From contig CM119265.1 in the NCBI GenBank assembly GCA_051294375.1, positions 7,636,629 to 7,700,628 of the forward strand: a stretch of DNA of 64,000 nt. Direction: 5' to 3'. Below the pieces are notes generated by a model. That model was not told where the DNA came from. It did no database searches and saw only the letters and a program-made list of their open reading frames with translations. A program made the translations under genes and the position numbers. Shown in pieces: positions 10,561 to 23,745 of the stretch. The first letter of the stretch is position 1. The number at the start of each line of letters is the position of its first letter. The stretch comes from Paraspadella gotoi. Its lineage: Eukaryota; Chaetognatha.

Positions 10561-12560
10561 AAAGAGAGGGCGGGCCGCTCCACAATCCTCCTGGCCGCTC
10601 CACCCTCCCCTCTCCATAATTTTCTCTTCTCTCTTTCCTCCATATTCTCTTCTCAGGGCCCCCCCCCGGGCCTCCCTGGGGACCGAGCCCCTCGCCTGAG
10701 GTGAGGGTGTTCCCCCCCTCTCGCCGCCCCTGATTTTTATCACTCAACGAAGCATTCTTTTTCTTCTATTTTTCATTATTTCTCCGAATNNNNNNNNNNN
10801 NNNNNNNNNNNNNNCCGGACTGCGGTCATCCGATCGCGCTCGCCTTGCCTGCCCGGTGGTCGGCTCACCGGCTACTCTCTCAATTCGCCAGTCACAAGAC
10901 CAGCGCGTACCCAGAGTCAGGCTTCCCCTACTCATGAGCCTCGGAGCAGTACAGGAACGCGAGTGGAGTAACTGTTCCGATAATGCGCGCCGCTCCTCTC
11001 CTTCTCTCGTCTTTCCTCATCGCCTCTCTCACTCGATCTCTCTCGATAATCAACATAGTTAGATCGCTAGTCTCCTCTCGGATCGTTCCTCCAGGCTCCC
11101 TCCCGTTTTTACTTTCTCTCTTCTCATCTTGGACTCCTCATGGTTGAAAATCAATGGGGAGGGGAAGAAAAAAATAAACAAAACCCAATACAACAACAAC
11201 CTCGGACGCTCGGCCATGCTCATAACGTCTTCATTGCCCTCCCAAGCCTCCCCTCCCCCCCCCACCTCTCTCCTCCACCCCCTGCCTACACCTCAAACTG
11301 AAAAAAATGACCTCTTATGCTTTTGTGTTAGAAGCCAAAGAATGGCGGCTGACCTGCCCAGCTGGGATATCCGGTAGTTCACTGCGCTGCGCCGGTAGGA
11401 TGGACAGTGTACGCAAGAGAGAGAAGACCAGAAGAGAAGAAAAAAAAAAAGAAAGTAGACCGTAAAAAAGGAATAAAATAAAGAAAGTTATGAATAATTG
11501 ATTAGAACTTTGAATACCGTCGGATGCTGGCCGGCGCCAACGGTTCTATAGCACCGTCGATTAGAATAAGCTAATGAACTTTAAACGATTCTACTATCTA
11601 TTATGATTATGGTTCAGGATTGTTTCTTTATTAAATGGCGTAGAATGACGCGTTGCTGTAACGTCGGTCTGTCTGTATTTTCTTAATTTATTTCTTTCTT
11701 TATTTCTTTGTATCTTTCTCTTTTTTTCTGTCCTTTCCTCCTGTGGTCTGAAACTGTCCTTCTGTCTTTCTGTCTGTCTGTCTTTTATTTCTTTAACTCT
11801 TTCTTTCCTTTCCTTTCCCTTCCTTTCCTTTCTTTTCCCTCTAATCGACAGAAATTCGTATTCGCTTCCCGATCGATATAACTGCTCTTTTCTTTCCTTC
11901 CTTTTCCGTTTTCCCGTCGTAAACTTACGACTCCCGATATTCTATTTTTTATCGTCATTTATCATTTTTTTTCTTCGCCCGTTTTCACCCTTCTCCCCTG
12001 ACCCCACGGTCCCCCCTACCCTCTTTTTTCATGCTATTGTTATTCGCGGTTTTAGGGNNNNNNNNNNNNNNNNNNNNNNNNNNNNNNNNNNNNNNNNNNN
12101 NNNNNNNNNNNNNNNNNNNNNNNNNNNNNNNNNNNNNNNCAAGTTTAAAGAATTAGCAAAGTAGAGCGATATGCAAATGAGAGTGTTATTCTCAAAACCG
12201 GCCTCTTAAAATTCAGCGAAGAAAACTTATGAGAAATCCCTTTTTCTCCTTGGTTTGTAAAAGTTATTCACAGTTTTAAGTCTTTTCTCTAATCCTTAAA
12301 AAAAACCTTCCTTGACTTCCCTAGATTCTTTTAAACACACCCCAGCGACAAAATATATCACCACTGACCTGCGAAGAGATATTTGTCCAATCATAGCCAT
12401 CCAAATGTCGTCCAATCACCGCCACCGTCCGGCACAGTGACTCGTCCCCCGTTTTTTTTTATTCATTCATTCNNNNNNNNNNTCTTTCGCGAAATAGATC
12501 ATTGTGTAGCCATGTTTGATATAGATCGCGGATACGACGTTTATGTGAAGCATTAATCAT
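10560..12560. other. GC-rich then pyrimidine-rich DNA with gaps; no gene supported
   Basis: GC-rich segments (10560-10740 and 10815-11000) flank a 25-N gap (10790-10814). A YY1-like AATGGCGGCT lies at 11341. From 11680 the sequence is T/C-rich with TTTCC repeats, then gaps follow (12058-12139 and a 10-N gap at 12473-12482). CCAAT boxes at 12387 and 12412, 25 bases apart, suggest a regulatory element. No exon chain could be built. Confidence 0.4.
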
Positions 12561-12570
12561 GCGAACCCGA

Positions 12571-12797
12571 NNNNNNNNNNNNNNNNNNNNNNNNNNNNNN
12601 NNNNNNNNNNNNNNNNNNNNNNNNNNNNNNNNNNNNNNNNNNNNNNNNNNNNNNNNNNNNNNNNNNNNNNNNNNNNNNNNNNNNNNNNNNNNNNNNNNNN
12701 NNNNNNNNNNNNNNNNNNNNNNNNNNNNNNNNNNNNNNNNNNNNNNNNNNNNNNNNNNNNNNNNNNNNNNNNNNNNNNNNNNNNNNNNNNNNNNNNN
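12571..12797. other. assembly gap ending in (GA)n
   Basis: A run of 227 N is followed directly by agagagaga, so the missing sequence probably includes a GA microsatellite. Confidence 0.95.
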
Positions 12798-12799
12798 AG

Positions 12800-14614
12800 A
12801 GAGAGAGAGAGAGAGAAATACTAAATGCTAAGGGAGTTCGTTCAACTTCGATTTTTTCTTTCGCTCATTGTTGTTTTAATTCGTCAGATTGTGGTTGAGT
12901 CATCACCGGTGGAAGGAAACGATGCCCCCACAACGACAATAACGACGACGACGACAACGACGACGACGACGACTTATATGTCGCAATTAACAACATTATT
13001 ATTTTTTTAAAGTTATTTCCCTTGGCAACTTTTCAAGCGATCGATCAATTTTTCAAAACTGTCTTTACGAAAAAAGAAAAAAAGAAAAAGAAACACAATT
13101 TTTTTTCCATTCATCTCCTTCTCCTCCCTTTCCTCTTTTTTCCTCCCTTTCCTTTTTTCCCCTCCGTTCCTCCGTTTTACGGTTTTGTTTCGTGAGGGTT
13201 TCCTTCCACTTTGGACGTAAAAGAAGAAGAGAAAAAAAAGGAGAGGAAAGTGGAGAGAAGAAAATATTCATAGGGGAATTGGGGAAAGAAAGAAAAGGAA
13301 AAAAAATCAATGTGTTAAAATATAATAATATATATTAAAAAGATTTAAACATATAAAATAATTAAACGCGTCATAGTCAATAATTTTTTTTATACTTAGC
13401 TGATAAATGCACTACAGCGAAGACCGCTGAAACAAAACAAAAAAAGAAAGGAAAAAATTAAGAAAAAAAAAGAAGGAAAAGTCAAACGCGAAAAAGAAAA
13501 CGTTTCGCAGCTCCTAAGCCTCTCTCGCAACGAAGGCAAGCAATCTACCTGCGAAGGCAACTCAAGGGACGAAGCCCAATTTTCGATCGGCATCAACTCA
13601 AGCCCTCGCGTAGCCTTTCCTTGATTGCCGTCGAATTTTGGCGCTTTAGCCTTCGACCAATCAGATCGCTGGTTCGGTTCTCGACGTTCGTAAGGATTTG
13701 TTTGGAAAAATAACGGGAATAGGGAAAGACTCATACACATTGTGTATTACACAATTCTACGAATAAAAGTTAATTTGTAGAATTGTGTACTAGTTTTCTC
13801 TTTTCTGAAATACCCTTTTACTTATTTTCGCTTCGTTTTATTATTTTCTTGACTCTTTTATTTTCCTTTCCTTTCCTTTCCTTTCCTCCCTCACTTTTCT
13901 TTCCTCCCTTTCCTCCCCTCGTTTCCGATCTCCCTTCGTTTTGCTCGTTATCCGAACAATCAGCCTCAACGAGAAGAATCATGCTCGATAATTAAAGAAG
14001 TGCTGCTCTTGTCTTACATCCAACTACGTGAAAAATCTCTCTCTTCTCTGCTCTCTGGTCTCTCTCTTCTCTCTCTCTCTTCTCTCTCTCTTCTCTCTCT
14101 CTCTCTCTCTCTCTCTCCTCTCTTCTCTTCTCTCTGATCTCTTTCTTCTCTTATTTATCTCTCTTTATCTCTTTTTGTTCTCACTCCCTTTGTCTTTTCT
14201 CATTTTTTCTCTATTATTTTATATATAATAATTTTCTTTTTTTTAAAAACTTTTCTGTTCCATATCTTATTTCCATATCTTTTTTATTTCGTGTTTCTTT
14301 TCTCTTTTTTCTTTCTTTCTTTGCTTTTTTTCTTTTCTTCTTTTAACCATCAATTAATATTCATTCTCTTATTTCTCAATATTAAAGCCTCTTTTTTTTT
14401 CTCCGTTACTTTCTCCCCGTACTTCCCTCATTTCTTTCTTCTTTCCTTTTGTGTTATTTTTCTTTCCTTTCCTCCTTTCCTCCTTTCCTCCTTTCCTCCT
14501 TTTTCCTCTCCTCATCTTCTATCATCACGTCATTCTTCATTTTACGTGAATGCAAACGAGGTTCTTCGATGATTCCGCGACTGGCGTGAATGCCACTTAT
14601 CTCGCCCCGGAGCC

Positions 14615-14686
<72 letters not shown>

Positions 14687-14890
14687 AGAGAGAGAGAGAG
14701 ATAAGAAAAAAAAAAAAAAGAGAGAAAGAGAAAAAGATAAAGATTCGCCTAGAAGGGTAATGGAGAAAGTTTCTCTTCGTCCGACCAACGCAATCTTTCA
14801 AATCTCACGCCTGAAACCGACAGACGGACCGACCGACCCGACCGACCGACCGACGAACAGACAACCACCGACAAGACCCGACCGACTCCG
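12800..14890. other. low-complexity stretch, no gene supported
   Basis: This holds an ACG triplet run (12940-12972), purine/pyrimidine-rich DNA (13065-13300 and 13850-13920), a (CT)n run with TTCT interruptions (14036-14140), TTTCC repeats (14463-14502) and a GA tract (14613-14735). A CCAATCAG box lies at 13658. A GACCGACC-type repeat covers 14818-14885. Confidence 0.5.
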
Positions 14891-14896
14891 TTTAAA

Positions 14897-14924
14897 ATTC
14901 CTTCAAAAGTCTGATAAGAGAGAT

Positions 14925-14981
<57 letters not shown>

Positions 14982-15400
14982 CCGCTTTAAAATGTTCTAT
15001 TTAACGACGTAAGAGGCCGAGAATAAGATCCTATTTTTTGCTCAAGAAGATTTCACTCTGCATCCGAAGTTACTATTCCCCAATCCGATAATATCTTGTA
15101 TCAATTTACTTGTTATTTTTTGAATGGATCGAATCGAATTATTATTTGTATATATGTATACGTTTTTTACTTCGTCCTTACACCTTCCTCATCTTTAACC
15201 TCTATTTTTTTTTCCTTTCACTTTCCATCGCAGATTTCTTTTCTTTTTCCTCTCTTCTTCTCTCATCCTCTCTTTTTCCTTTGTCCCAGCCTTTCTTTCT
15301 TCACTTGTCTTCCCAGCCTATTCTTTGCCTTTCTATTACTTCTCTATCCTCACTATCATTCCTTCCTTCTGCAAACTCTCCGTCCTTTTTTCTTTCCCTT
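14897..15400 (+). repeat. inverted repeat, left arm
   Basis: This arm is the reverse complement of about 17376-17888. It starts at the CCTTCAAAAGTCTG block (about 14901), runs through a GA tract and the aagaggccgagaataagatc block (about 15010-15030), then T/C-rich DNA to the 25-N gap at 15401. Identity is high, with a few indels. It shares the same family sequence as the two tandem copies at 17.4-17.9 and 24.0-24.5 kb. Confidence 0.85.
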
Positions 15401-15425
15401 NNNNNNNNNNNNNNNNNNNNNNNNN

Positions 15426-16730
15426 CCGACCGACAGACCAACCGACCGACAGACCGACCGACCCGTTTAATTCTTCGACGATATTTTTTGATCAAACGTC
15501 ACTGTGAGGCTAAAACCCTTAATTCAGTCGCGACCAACTGTGCAGCGAGGCCTGCGAACGGCTGCTAGATTTTTTCCCCTATTCGCATTTTGAAAAAAAA
15601 TTTTCTGAGCGGTAGGTGGCGCAATTTTACCAACTAAAAACGATAACCGTTAAAAACCGAAAAATTAAAAACAAAAACAAGGAAAAAAATAAACAAATAA
15701 AACAAAAGGCTTTGCCAAGCGTTGAATATTTCGCTTTTGATGGCTCGTTGAGTTTGGAATTATCAAATAGCTCGTTGGATGTAATTTAAATATTAATTAG
15801 AATATTAAACAAAGACGGTTTTGCATCGTCGCTTCTCGCACGCCGCTGGGCGGAACAAAACGACAACGGGTCAAGTCCAAGTTTTCGATCGTTGTATCGC
15901 TCATTGATATGAATGAAAGCTTGCAGGGACCTGCTATGTCATTATCTTGTAAGAGTGATGGAGGCCTTAAACCACCAACGCCTGTCCAAAGTCAGGGGCA
16001 AGATAGCTTATTTATTAAATGAATGGATAATTTTTATATTGGTTGTACCAATTTCATAAAAAAAACATATGAACATTTTCATGAAATAAAAAACAAACGT
16101 TCATTTGCATACTTACAGATTTTTTTATATTGAGGCGGTTACCGATCGGAATTATACTTTATGAAATCTGAATGTTATGTAATTTAAATCGATCAGAATT
16201 ATGCATTCCAGGTTTTTATGAACGATAAAGGAAAAGAGCCGATTTCCAATTCCGTGACGGACGGAGTCAAAGGTTGGCATTAGACATTTTAGTGTTTGAG
16301 AATCAGCCTCTTACAAAAACTTATCTACTGCTCGTGACACTTTGGGATGCCGTTTAATCGACATTGAATGTTAAATCGAGGCACCAAAAATAAGACACAC
16401 GAACCGCAAAGCGAATCTTCAAGATGCCGAGAATCTTTGGCCGATGCGTCGAAAAATGGCATCAAGAGTTTCGATTGTCTATCACCAATCTCTCACTCTC
16501 TCTCCCACTCTCTCTCTCTGAAAAGTTTTAATGATGGTTAATGGTTCGCTCGTCCCAGCGTGATGAGGAACATCAATTTTTTTCGCTTTCTCAATCTTTC
16601 TCCCTCTCTCCCTATCTCGCTCTCTCTCTCTCTATCAATAGAGTGGAACAGAGATTTGGTGTCGTCAGATTTAAAAATAGAATTTTTCTTCTTCTTTTTC
16701 TTTCAGGGTGGGTCGTTTGCGTTTATGGTA
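15426..16730. other. unique spacer between inverted arm and tandem duplication
   Basis: It opens with a CCGACCGACAGACC-type repeat (15426-15471). The remainder is mostly unique AT-rich DNA containing one dispersed repeat copy (15903-16060). No exon is supported. Confidence 0.5.
15903..16060 (+). repeat. short dispersed repeat, copy 1
   Basis: It shares an ordered set of blocks with 52541-52695: GAAAGCTTGCAG, CCTGCTAT, TTATCTTGTAAGAG, TGGAGG, AAGATAG, then a terminal block reading GGATAATTTTTA and GGTTGTACCAATTTCATAA. A weaker third copy is at 43366-43476. The length of about 155 bp and absence of coding capacity suit a SINE or MITE-like element, but terminal repeats are not evident. Confidence 0.65.
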
Positions 16731-17031
16731 ATTTGTTCATTTCTATTTTTCTAATTTCAAAGAAAGAAAGAGACAAAGTGAGAGACCAGAATCTCAGCTG
16801 TTAGTTTCAAGTAATTCAGTTTCTCCGAATGTACTGGCACTCCCAATCTTCCTTTATTCATTCTTTCCACTTTTTTTTCTTTTTTATATTTACTATTGTT
16901 TAAACAAATTTTTAATATCAAATTATTTTTTACGTTTTGTAAATTTCGTACAATAATGTTTCGATACCATTGCTTTTCGTTTTATATTTTTTCCTCCCCA
17001 TCCAGCTATTGTTTCTTTTTTTCCGTGATAT

Positions 17032-17136
<105 letters not shown>

Positions 17137-17375
17137 TCCTCCCTTGTTTTAATTCGTTTTTCAATCTCATTTTGAAAAGGCTGACCTGAGACCCGCAGCG
17201 GCGCAGCTGGAGAGGGAAGGAAACAAACGCGAAGGGAGCAAAAGGCGGAGCGAGGAAAGTAAAAAAGGAAAGGTGTGGAGAGAGAAAAGTGGGGAGAGAG
17301 AGGTGCGGAGATTGAGAAAAAAGAAAGATAGGTGGGGAGCGTTTAAAAAGAAAGAGAGAGGGGTGCGGAAAGAGG

Positions 17376-17779
17376 GAAAAGGACGGAGAGTTGCAGAGGA
17401 AGGAATGATAGGTGAGGATAGAGAGTAATAGAAAGGCAAAGATAGGCTGGAAGACAAGTGAAAGAAAAGAAAGGCTGGGACAAAAGGAAAAAAGAGAGGA
17501 TGAGAGAAGAGAGGAAAAAGAAAAAGAAATCTGCGATGGAAAGTGAAAGGAAAAAATAGAGTGTAAAAGATGAGGAAAGGTTAAGAACGAAGTAAAAAAC
17601 GTATACATATATACAAAATAATAATTCGATTCGATCCATTCAAAAAATAACAAGTAAATTGATACAAGATATTATCGGATTGGGGAAGTCAACTTCGGAT
17701 GCAGAGTGAAATCTTCTTGAGCAAAAAAATAGGATCTTATTCTCGGCCTCTTACGTCGTTAAAATAGAACATTTTAAGC

Positions 17780-17872
<93 letters not shown>

Positions 17873-17888
17873 CAGACTTTTGAAGGGA
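17376..17888 (-). repeat. inverted repeat, right arm
   Basis: The reverse complement of 14897-15400. It includes (CT)n at 17783-17869 where the left arm has (GA)n. With the left arm and the 2-kb spacer it could form a large hairpin, or mark an assembly inversion. Confidence 0.85.
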
Positions 17889-18550
17889 TTTTTTATTGCA
17901 GTACCGCGTCGTTTCGCCTGTTATTTTCTGTCTCGTTCTCTCTCTCTTTTCTTTCGAGCCTATTTTTTCCCCTCTCTCCGGACCGAACCGTTTTAACCGA
18001 GTTTCACTTTCCGACTGCCATATCTATTCAATGTCCCGTCGGGCGACGTCGACGCGCCACGATTTGAATTTTCGAAGGAGAAGAAAATGAGCAATCGCGG
18101 CGGACGGGCGACGGGCGACGGTGGCGGGCAAGGGGTGCGTGGGAAGTACAAAGGGGGATTGTGGCGAGCAGGGGCGACGGGTAAGGGTGGCTGGCCGGAG
18201 TGACAAGGCGGTGGGCGGTGGGCGTGTACAAAGGGGTTGGCTAGTGAGCAGGAGTGACGGAAAGCTGCGTCGTCGAGAGTGGCCGGGGGGTGGGGGAGAT
18301 GGGAAAGTGGTTAGCAAAGGTCTTGGTGAAACCTCGGGCGAAGATATTCTTATTCTTTTTTTTCTTTTTTCTTTTTTTTCTTTCTCCTGTTTCTTGGCTC
18401 TTTTTTATTTGTTCCTTTTCTTCCTCTCTTTTAATTTCTTTGTAAAATTTAAAATCGATTTTTATGTTCAATTTCTCTTCTTTTTCTTCTCTTATTTCTT
18501 TCTATTTATTCCCCCTATAATTCCTCTCCTTACACTTATCCGTCTCACTT

Positions 18551-18567
18551 TCCCTATCTCTCTCTCG

Positions 18568-18647
<80 letters not shown>

Positions 18648-19080
18648 CGCATCTGTTAGCCAGCTCTCTCTCCCTCCGACCGAAGGAGAGGCCGTCGTAA
18701 TGATGGAAGTCGTCGTCTCGACTTGAGTCTCGCTCTCTGTTTTAGCTTTTCTTTCTTTCTTTCTTTCATTTTTCTCTTTTTCTCTTTCTTTCTTGCTTTT
18801 GTTCTCTTTCTTTTTCTCTTTCTTTCTTTTTTTTATTTCTTTCATTTTTTTATTTTTTATTTTTTTTATAAAATTAAACCTTCACCTTCAAAGAATTTTC
18901 TCAAATTCTAACAACTTTTTTTATCGGCTCATTCGGTTGACATCTCTCCTTCGTTCTGTCTCATTCACGAATTCCTCTCTCTCTCTCTCTCTTCGCTCTC
19001 TCTCTCTCTCTCTTTCTGCCTCTTCTCTCTCTCTCTCTCTCTCTTCTCTCTCTTCTCTCTCTCTCTTTTATCTCTTCTCT
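18551..19080. repeat. (CT)n and TTTC-rich tracts
   Basis: Pure CT at about 18551-18645, TTTC-rich DNA at 18745-18870, and interrupted CT at 18975-19075. All recur in copy B (25156-25665). Confidence 0.9.
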
Positions 19081-19120
19081 TTCTCCATGCCCTCTCGGCT
19101 CCCACCGCCCCCCTTTTAAT

Positions 19121-19221
19121 CCAATGATTTCTGCCTCGTCAGTCATCAACCAATGAGCGACTACTACGCTTTGTCTTCTTCCAATCAAAAATCTCTATGT
19201 TATTCCTCGCGACGTGATTGG
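19121..19221. promoter_or_regulatory. CCAAT-box cluster with regular spacing
   Basis: CCAATGA (19121), CCAATGAG (19150), CCAATCA (19181) and inverted ATTGG (19217) are spaced 29, 31 and 36 bases apart, close to three helical turns. In copy B three of the four persist (25742, 25775, 25818), and the first reads CCCAT. NF-Y-bound promoters often carry such arrays. The downstream gene is not identified. Confidence 0.45.
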
Positions 19222-19835
19222 AGAACCTCTTCGCCCGGGAACCAACGACGGCCCATTCGCTGCTCGCGTGAGGGAAATTGCTTTCTAAATTCAATCAGTA
19301 CATTTCTGTTGGTTGCTTTGCGATCGAATCCTTCCTCTCTCTCTCTCCATCTCTGTCTCGCTCTGTCACACTCTGTCTCTCTTTGTCAATCTCTGTCTCT
19401 CTCTGTCGCTCTCTCTTATTTGCTCTCTCTCTCTCACCCTCTCTCTCTCTAGTACTATCTATTCAAATCTTGTTTAATTTATTCTTTGAAATTATCATTA
19501 AAAGCAAACTAAAAACTATGCTTAAATGCAATTACTCGTAATATGCCGTTTCTCGATTCCCAATGTGGTTAGCCTTCTTATTTGTTTTGAACGCTGATCA
19601 TTTGTTTTTGTTGACTTCCGCGCCGCAGCCGTAGCCGTCGCCGACGCCGCCGCCCCCACAGCCGCCGCTGTCGCCCTATTAATCGGTTTTTTTGCATCGA
19701 AATCAGTGCAGACATCTTTTAGTCTGGTAGTCAGACTGTCCAATGTACAGCTGCTCGTCTTCTAGTTGTTAGGCGAATGATGGGAGGAAAATATGTTGGT
19801 TTTGAGGTTAACTTTAAGTTTGAAGAAGAATATAN

Positions 19836-19992
19836 NNNNNNNNNNNNNNNNNNNNNNNNNNNNNNNNNNNNNNNNNNNNNNNNNNNNNNNNNNNNNNNNN
19901 NNNNNNNNNNNNNNNNNNNNNNNNNNNNNNNNNNNNNNNNNNNNNNNNNNNNNNNNNNNNNNNNNNNNNNNNNNNNNNNNNNNNNNNNNNNN
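19836..19992. other. assembly gap in (GA)n
   Basis: Flanked on the right by gagagaga. The tandem copy B (26472-26605) shows that this position holds interrupted GA-rich DNA. Confidence 0.95.
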
Positions 19993-20023
<31 letters not shown>

Positions 20024-20094
20024 AAGAGAGAGTGACTCGGAAAGGAAACGAGACGAAGCGGAAAAGAAAACAATCAAGATGAAAGACAAGCAAG

Positions 20095-20332
20095 CAGACG
20101 ACAATGACGACGACAACGACGACGACGATAACGTTGACAAGATGACAACGAGAGATAAGTGACAAAGAAAAAATCAATGACAGCGATGATGGCGACGGAA
20201 ATAAAAAAAAAAACACCTGAGACGATAATAAGAACGACGACGACGACGACGACGACGACGGAGATATAAAAAAAGAATCTTTCCGACGTTGATGACAACT
20301 ACGATAGCAAAAGATGAGTCAGGGACCACGAA

Positions 20333-20363
<31 letters not shown>

Positions 20364-20400
20364 CGATGATGACGACGATGACGAATCCGTCGCAAATCGC
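20095..20400. repeat. (GAC)n/(GACGAT)n triplet-rich region
   Basis: Repeated GAC, GAT and ACG triplets at 20100-20145, 20236-20262 and 20331-20385, with a counterpart at 26690-26985. The Asp/Arg/Val-rich ORFs here are triplet artefacts. Confidence 0.85.
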
Positions 20401-20429
20401 TGATCCTATTTTCGGTGGGAATCGCGTTA

Positions 20430-20625
20430 CGTTTCGGCGCCGTCGTCGTCGTCGCCGCGTCGCGCGCCACTTCCGGTCGCGTTCTTGTTCAAGTGGCGTC
20501 GCGCCCGTGATGTCATGAAGCGTCATTTGGTATTGTCCTCTGCGGCGGCGGCGGCGGCGGCGGGCGGCGGGCGGCGGGCGGCGGGCGGCGGTAGCGGTAG
20601 CGGTGGCGGCAGCAGTAATGGAAAA
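20430..20625. promoter_or_regulatory. CpG-rich promoter-like block
   Basis: An ETS-like CACTTCCGG (about 20468), a CRE/ATF-like TGATGTCATGA (about 20508) and AGCGTCATTTGG are followed by a (GGC)n tract (20541-20600). Order and motifs are kept in copy B (27055-27205). It looks like a core promoter of either strand, but no first exon is identified. Confidence 0.35.
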
Positions 20626-20897
20626 ACCATTTCGGGAATATCGGAGATTCAAGACAATAAACGAAACGCAAAGCGCGACAGAAAAAATTGAAAGATAGGA
20701 GAGAGATAATAATATATAAATAAATATATATGTGTATATATTATCTTTCTATACATACCGCATATCAATAGAGATCTTTCGAAATAGTGCTTGACCTAGT
20801 TGTTATCTCAACGTTGTTTCTTGCCTTAGTAGACTACTTAAGTAGTACTCATAGTCTGATAGTATTGCTACAAAAGACAAAGGAGAGAGAGAGAGAG

Positions 20898-20985
20898 NNN
20901 NNNNNNNNNNNNNNNNNNNNNNNNNNNNNNNNNNNNNNNNNNNNNNNNNNNNNNNNNNNNNNNNNNNNNNNNNNNNNNNNNNNNN
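20898..20985. other. assembly gap in (GA)n
   Basis: GA runs border 88 N on both sides. Copy B has a 130-bp non-repetitive island at the matching place (27546-27676). Confidence 0.95.
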
Positions 20986-21022
<37 letters not shown>

Positions 21023-21864
21023 ACGATAGGTAATCGAAAAGAATGAAAGATCAAAGGTTAAAAATTTCGCTCGAGTTTTCTTTTTCATTTTTCGATCAAA
21101 ATTCTTTCTCATATTTTTTTTTATTTCTCTTTTCGTTCACATCTAAAAATAAACTTTCGCTCGACGAAATCACATTCTTTTCTTTTCTTGGAAATTCAAC
21201 TCATTGTCCCGAATTTTCCGAGCGGATATATATATTCCTCGGGGTCTCGCGGAACCGCGTTTCCGCGTGTCCAAAATTCCAAAAAATCTACCCGCGCTCC
21301 TCCACGCCCCATTTCTCACGGCTTCCCCCTTTCCATCCCGGTCTTAACTTTTCCGACGAATAAAAACCCGAGCGACTATAACATTTGTTTTTCGCGTGAG
21401 ATTGAACTTTGCGAAAGAAATCTCGTTATTAACATTCCACTTTTTTCCGCGAGAAAAAAAAGATATAAAATTGGGTTTTTTATTCTTTTCTCTTTTTTTT
21501 CGTTCTGAACCTTTTTTTTTTCGGGGGTCGCACGACGACGACCAAGGGCGAAGGCCGAAGGGGTCGATGTTTCATTTCACCTCCTTTTCTATCTTGCCTT
21601 TTCCTTTTCTATTTTTTTCTTTTTTTTATCATCTCTCTTATTTTATATCTTTCTTTCCCGTCTTTCTCAAGTCAGTCTTAGATCTCTTCCTTTCCTTTCC
21701 TCCTTCCTTTCTTTCCAACTCGCTTTTTTATTTCTTTTTCCTTCTGCCTTTTTTTTACGGGCATCCGTTTCCATTCGACCTCCGCACATTTTTTGACTTG
21801 CTTCACTTTTTATCCTCTCTATTAATCCTCTTGCCCTACAGCGATCGTGCGAGAGAGATGAGAG

Positions 21865-21898
21865 AGAGTAGAGAGGAGAGAGAGAGAGAGAGAGAGAT

Positions 21899-21929
<31 letters not shown>

Positions 21930-22042
21930 AGAGCGAAATTGAAAAAGTTAGAGTGAGACCAGAAGGAGTTTTAAAGATTTTTGAGTCCCTTTTAAAAGAA
22001 ATTACTTTCTCTCTTCTCTCTCTCCTCTCTCTCCCTCTCTCT

Positions 22043-22125
<83 letters not shown>
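21865..22125. repeat. (GA)n then (CT)n tracts
   Basis: A GA run (21852-21940) is followed about 65 bases later by a CT run (22008-22122), which together form an imperfect inverted repeat. The pair is repeated in copy B (28579-28668 and 28736-28850). Confidence 0.9.
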
Positions 22126-23364
22126 CGGTTTTTTTTCTCAGGAAATCGCGGCTTTAAAAGCGGGATTTCGTCTATGTCAGCTCAAGCTTCGCTGAGGTTT
22201 TCGGCGAAATTTTTTTTTTCTAAGTAAATCCATTCTGGAGAGAAAATAAAAACAGAGAGATAGAGAGGGCGTGAGGGTTATGGAAAGAGGGCGCGCGTGC
22301 GATTTCACTTTTACTCTCACTCACTCTATCTCTCTCTCTATCACTCTGGCATTTTGGCTCGGGCTCGTCTCCAGGTCATGAATTATGAAAAGCGTCGTGA
22401 CAATTTGTTTGGATCTTAATTATCATGAATAATGGAATGTTGTTCTTCTTCGTCTTTCCTTGTTTTGTTCGAGGGATGATGGATTCCGCGTCCTTTTTAT
22501 TTTTTTTTTTGTTCTCCAAGGCGCCGCTTTTCCCTTTTTCTTTCCAGCCAGGTCCATTTTTTTCTTTTTCACTTTTCCTTTTTCTTTCCAGCCAGGTCCT
22601 TTTTTTTTTTCTCTTTTACTTTTTCTTTCCAGCCATATCATTTTTCTTTCTCTTTATCTTTTCCTTTCAATTCTCTTTTGCGCTTTTTTTTCGCTTTTTT
22701 TAAATTGTTAGCCTATCGTTATTCTTTTTTTTTATTTTTCTCTTTTTCTTTTTATGTTTTTCTTTCTCTTTTGCGCTTTTTTTCGCTTTTTTTAAATCGT
22801 TAGCCTATCGTTATTCTTTTTTTTTTTATTTTTCCCTCACCTGTTATTTTTTATTTGATTTTTCTCCAGACCTTTTTGCTTTTCTATTTCTTTTGCTTTT
22901 CTATTTCTTTTGCTTTTCACAAACACAAACACGAACCTCCCATGCACTTGTTACTGTCGTTCAGCCCCTACCCACTCTTAGCTCGCTCCAGTCATCTCTC
23001 CATTTTCTTCCTCACTACAGCCAAGCCTCTTTCACTCCTCAGCTCCTCTTTTTGGCGCCGCAGACAACTCCGACCCCCACAATCTCTTCGGCGACTCGGT
23101 TTGGGCCTCCCGCAGAGTTGGACTCGTCTCTTTAAAAAAAATTTTATTTGAAGATTCGGCGTCGTTTGGGGTGTTGAAGGGCGAAAGGCGAGGGGAGGTG
23201 GAAGGGTGGGAGTGGAAAAAAGGGGGAAAATAGTCGAGCGAGCCAGAGAAAAAAAAAACAATCTTTTCTGAAGCATTTTTTCGAAAATAATGTTGTTGTT
23301 GTTGTATTCGTCCTTGTATTTCGTTTTTGCTTTATCGTTTCGGTTATTATTTCTTTACTATTTC

Positions 23365-23654
23365 GTAATTTGTCATTTCTATTTCTAATTTCAAAGAAAG
23401 AGAGACAAAGTGAGGAGACCAGAATCTCCAGCTTTTTCAAAGGAGTAATTCAGTCTCCGAATGTACTGGCACTCCATCTTTCCTTTATTCATTCTTTCCA
23501 CTTTTTTTCTTTTTTATATTTACTATTGTTTAAACAAATTAAAAATAATAAAATTATTTTTTTACGTTTTGTAAATTTCGTACAATAATGTTCGATTCCA
23601 TTGTTTTCGTTACTTTTTTTTCTCCCATCCAGCTATTGTTTCTTTTCGTGATAT

Positions 23655-23745
<91 letters not shown>

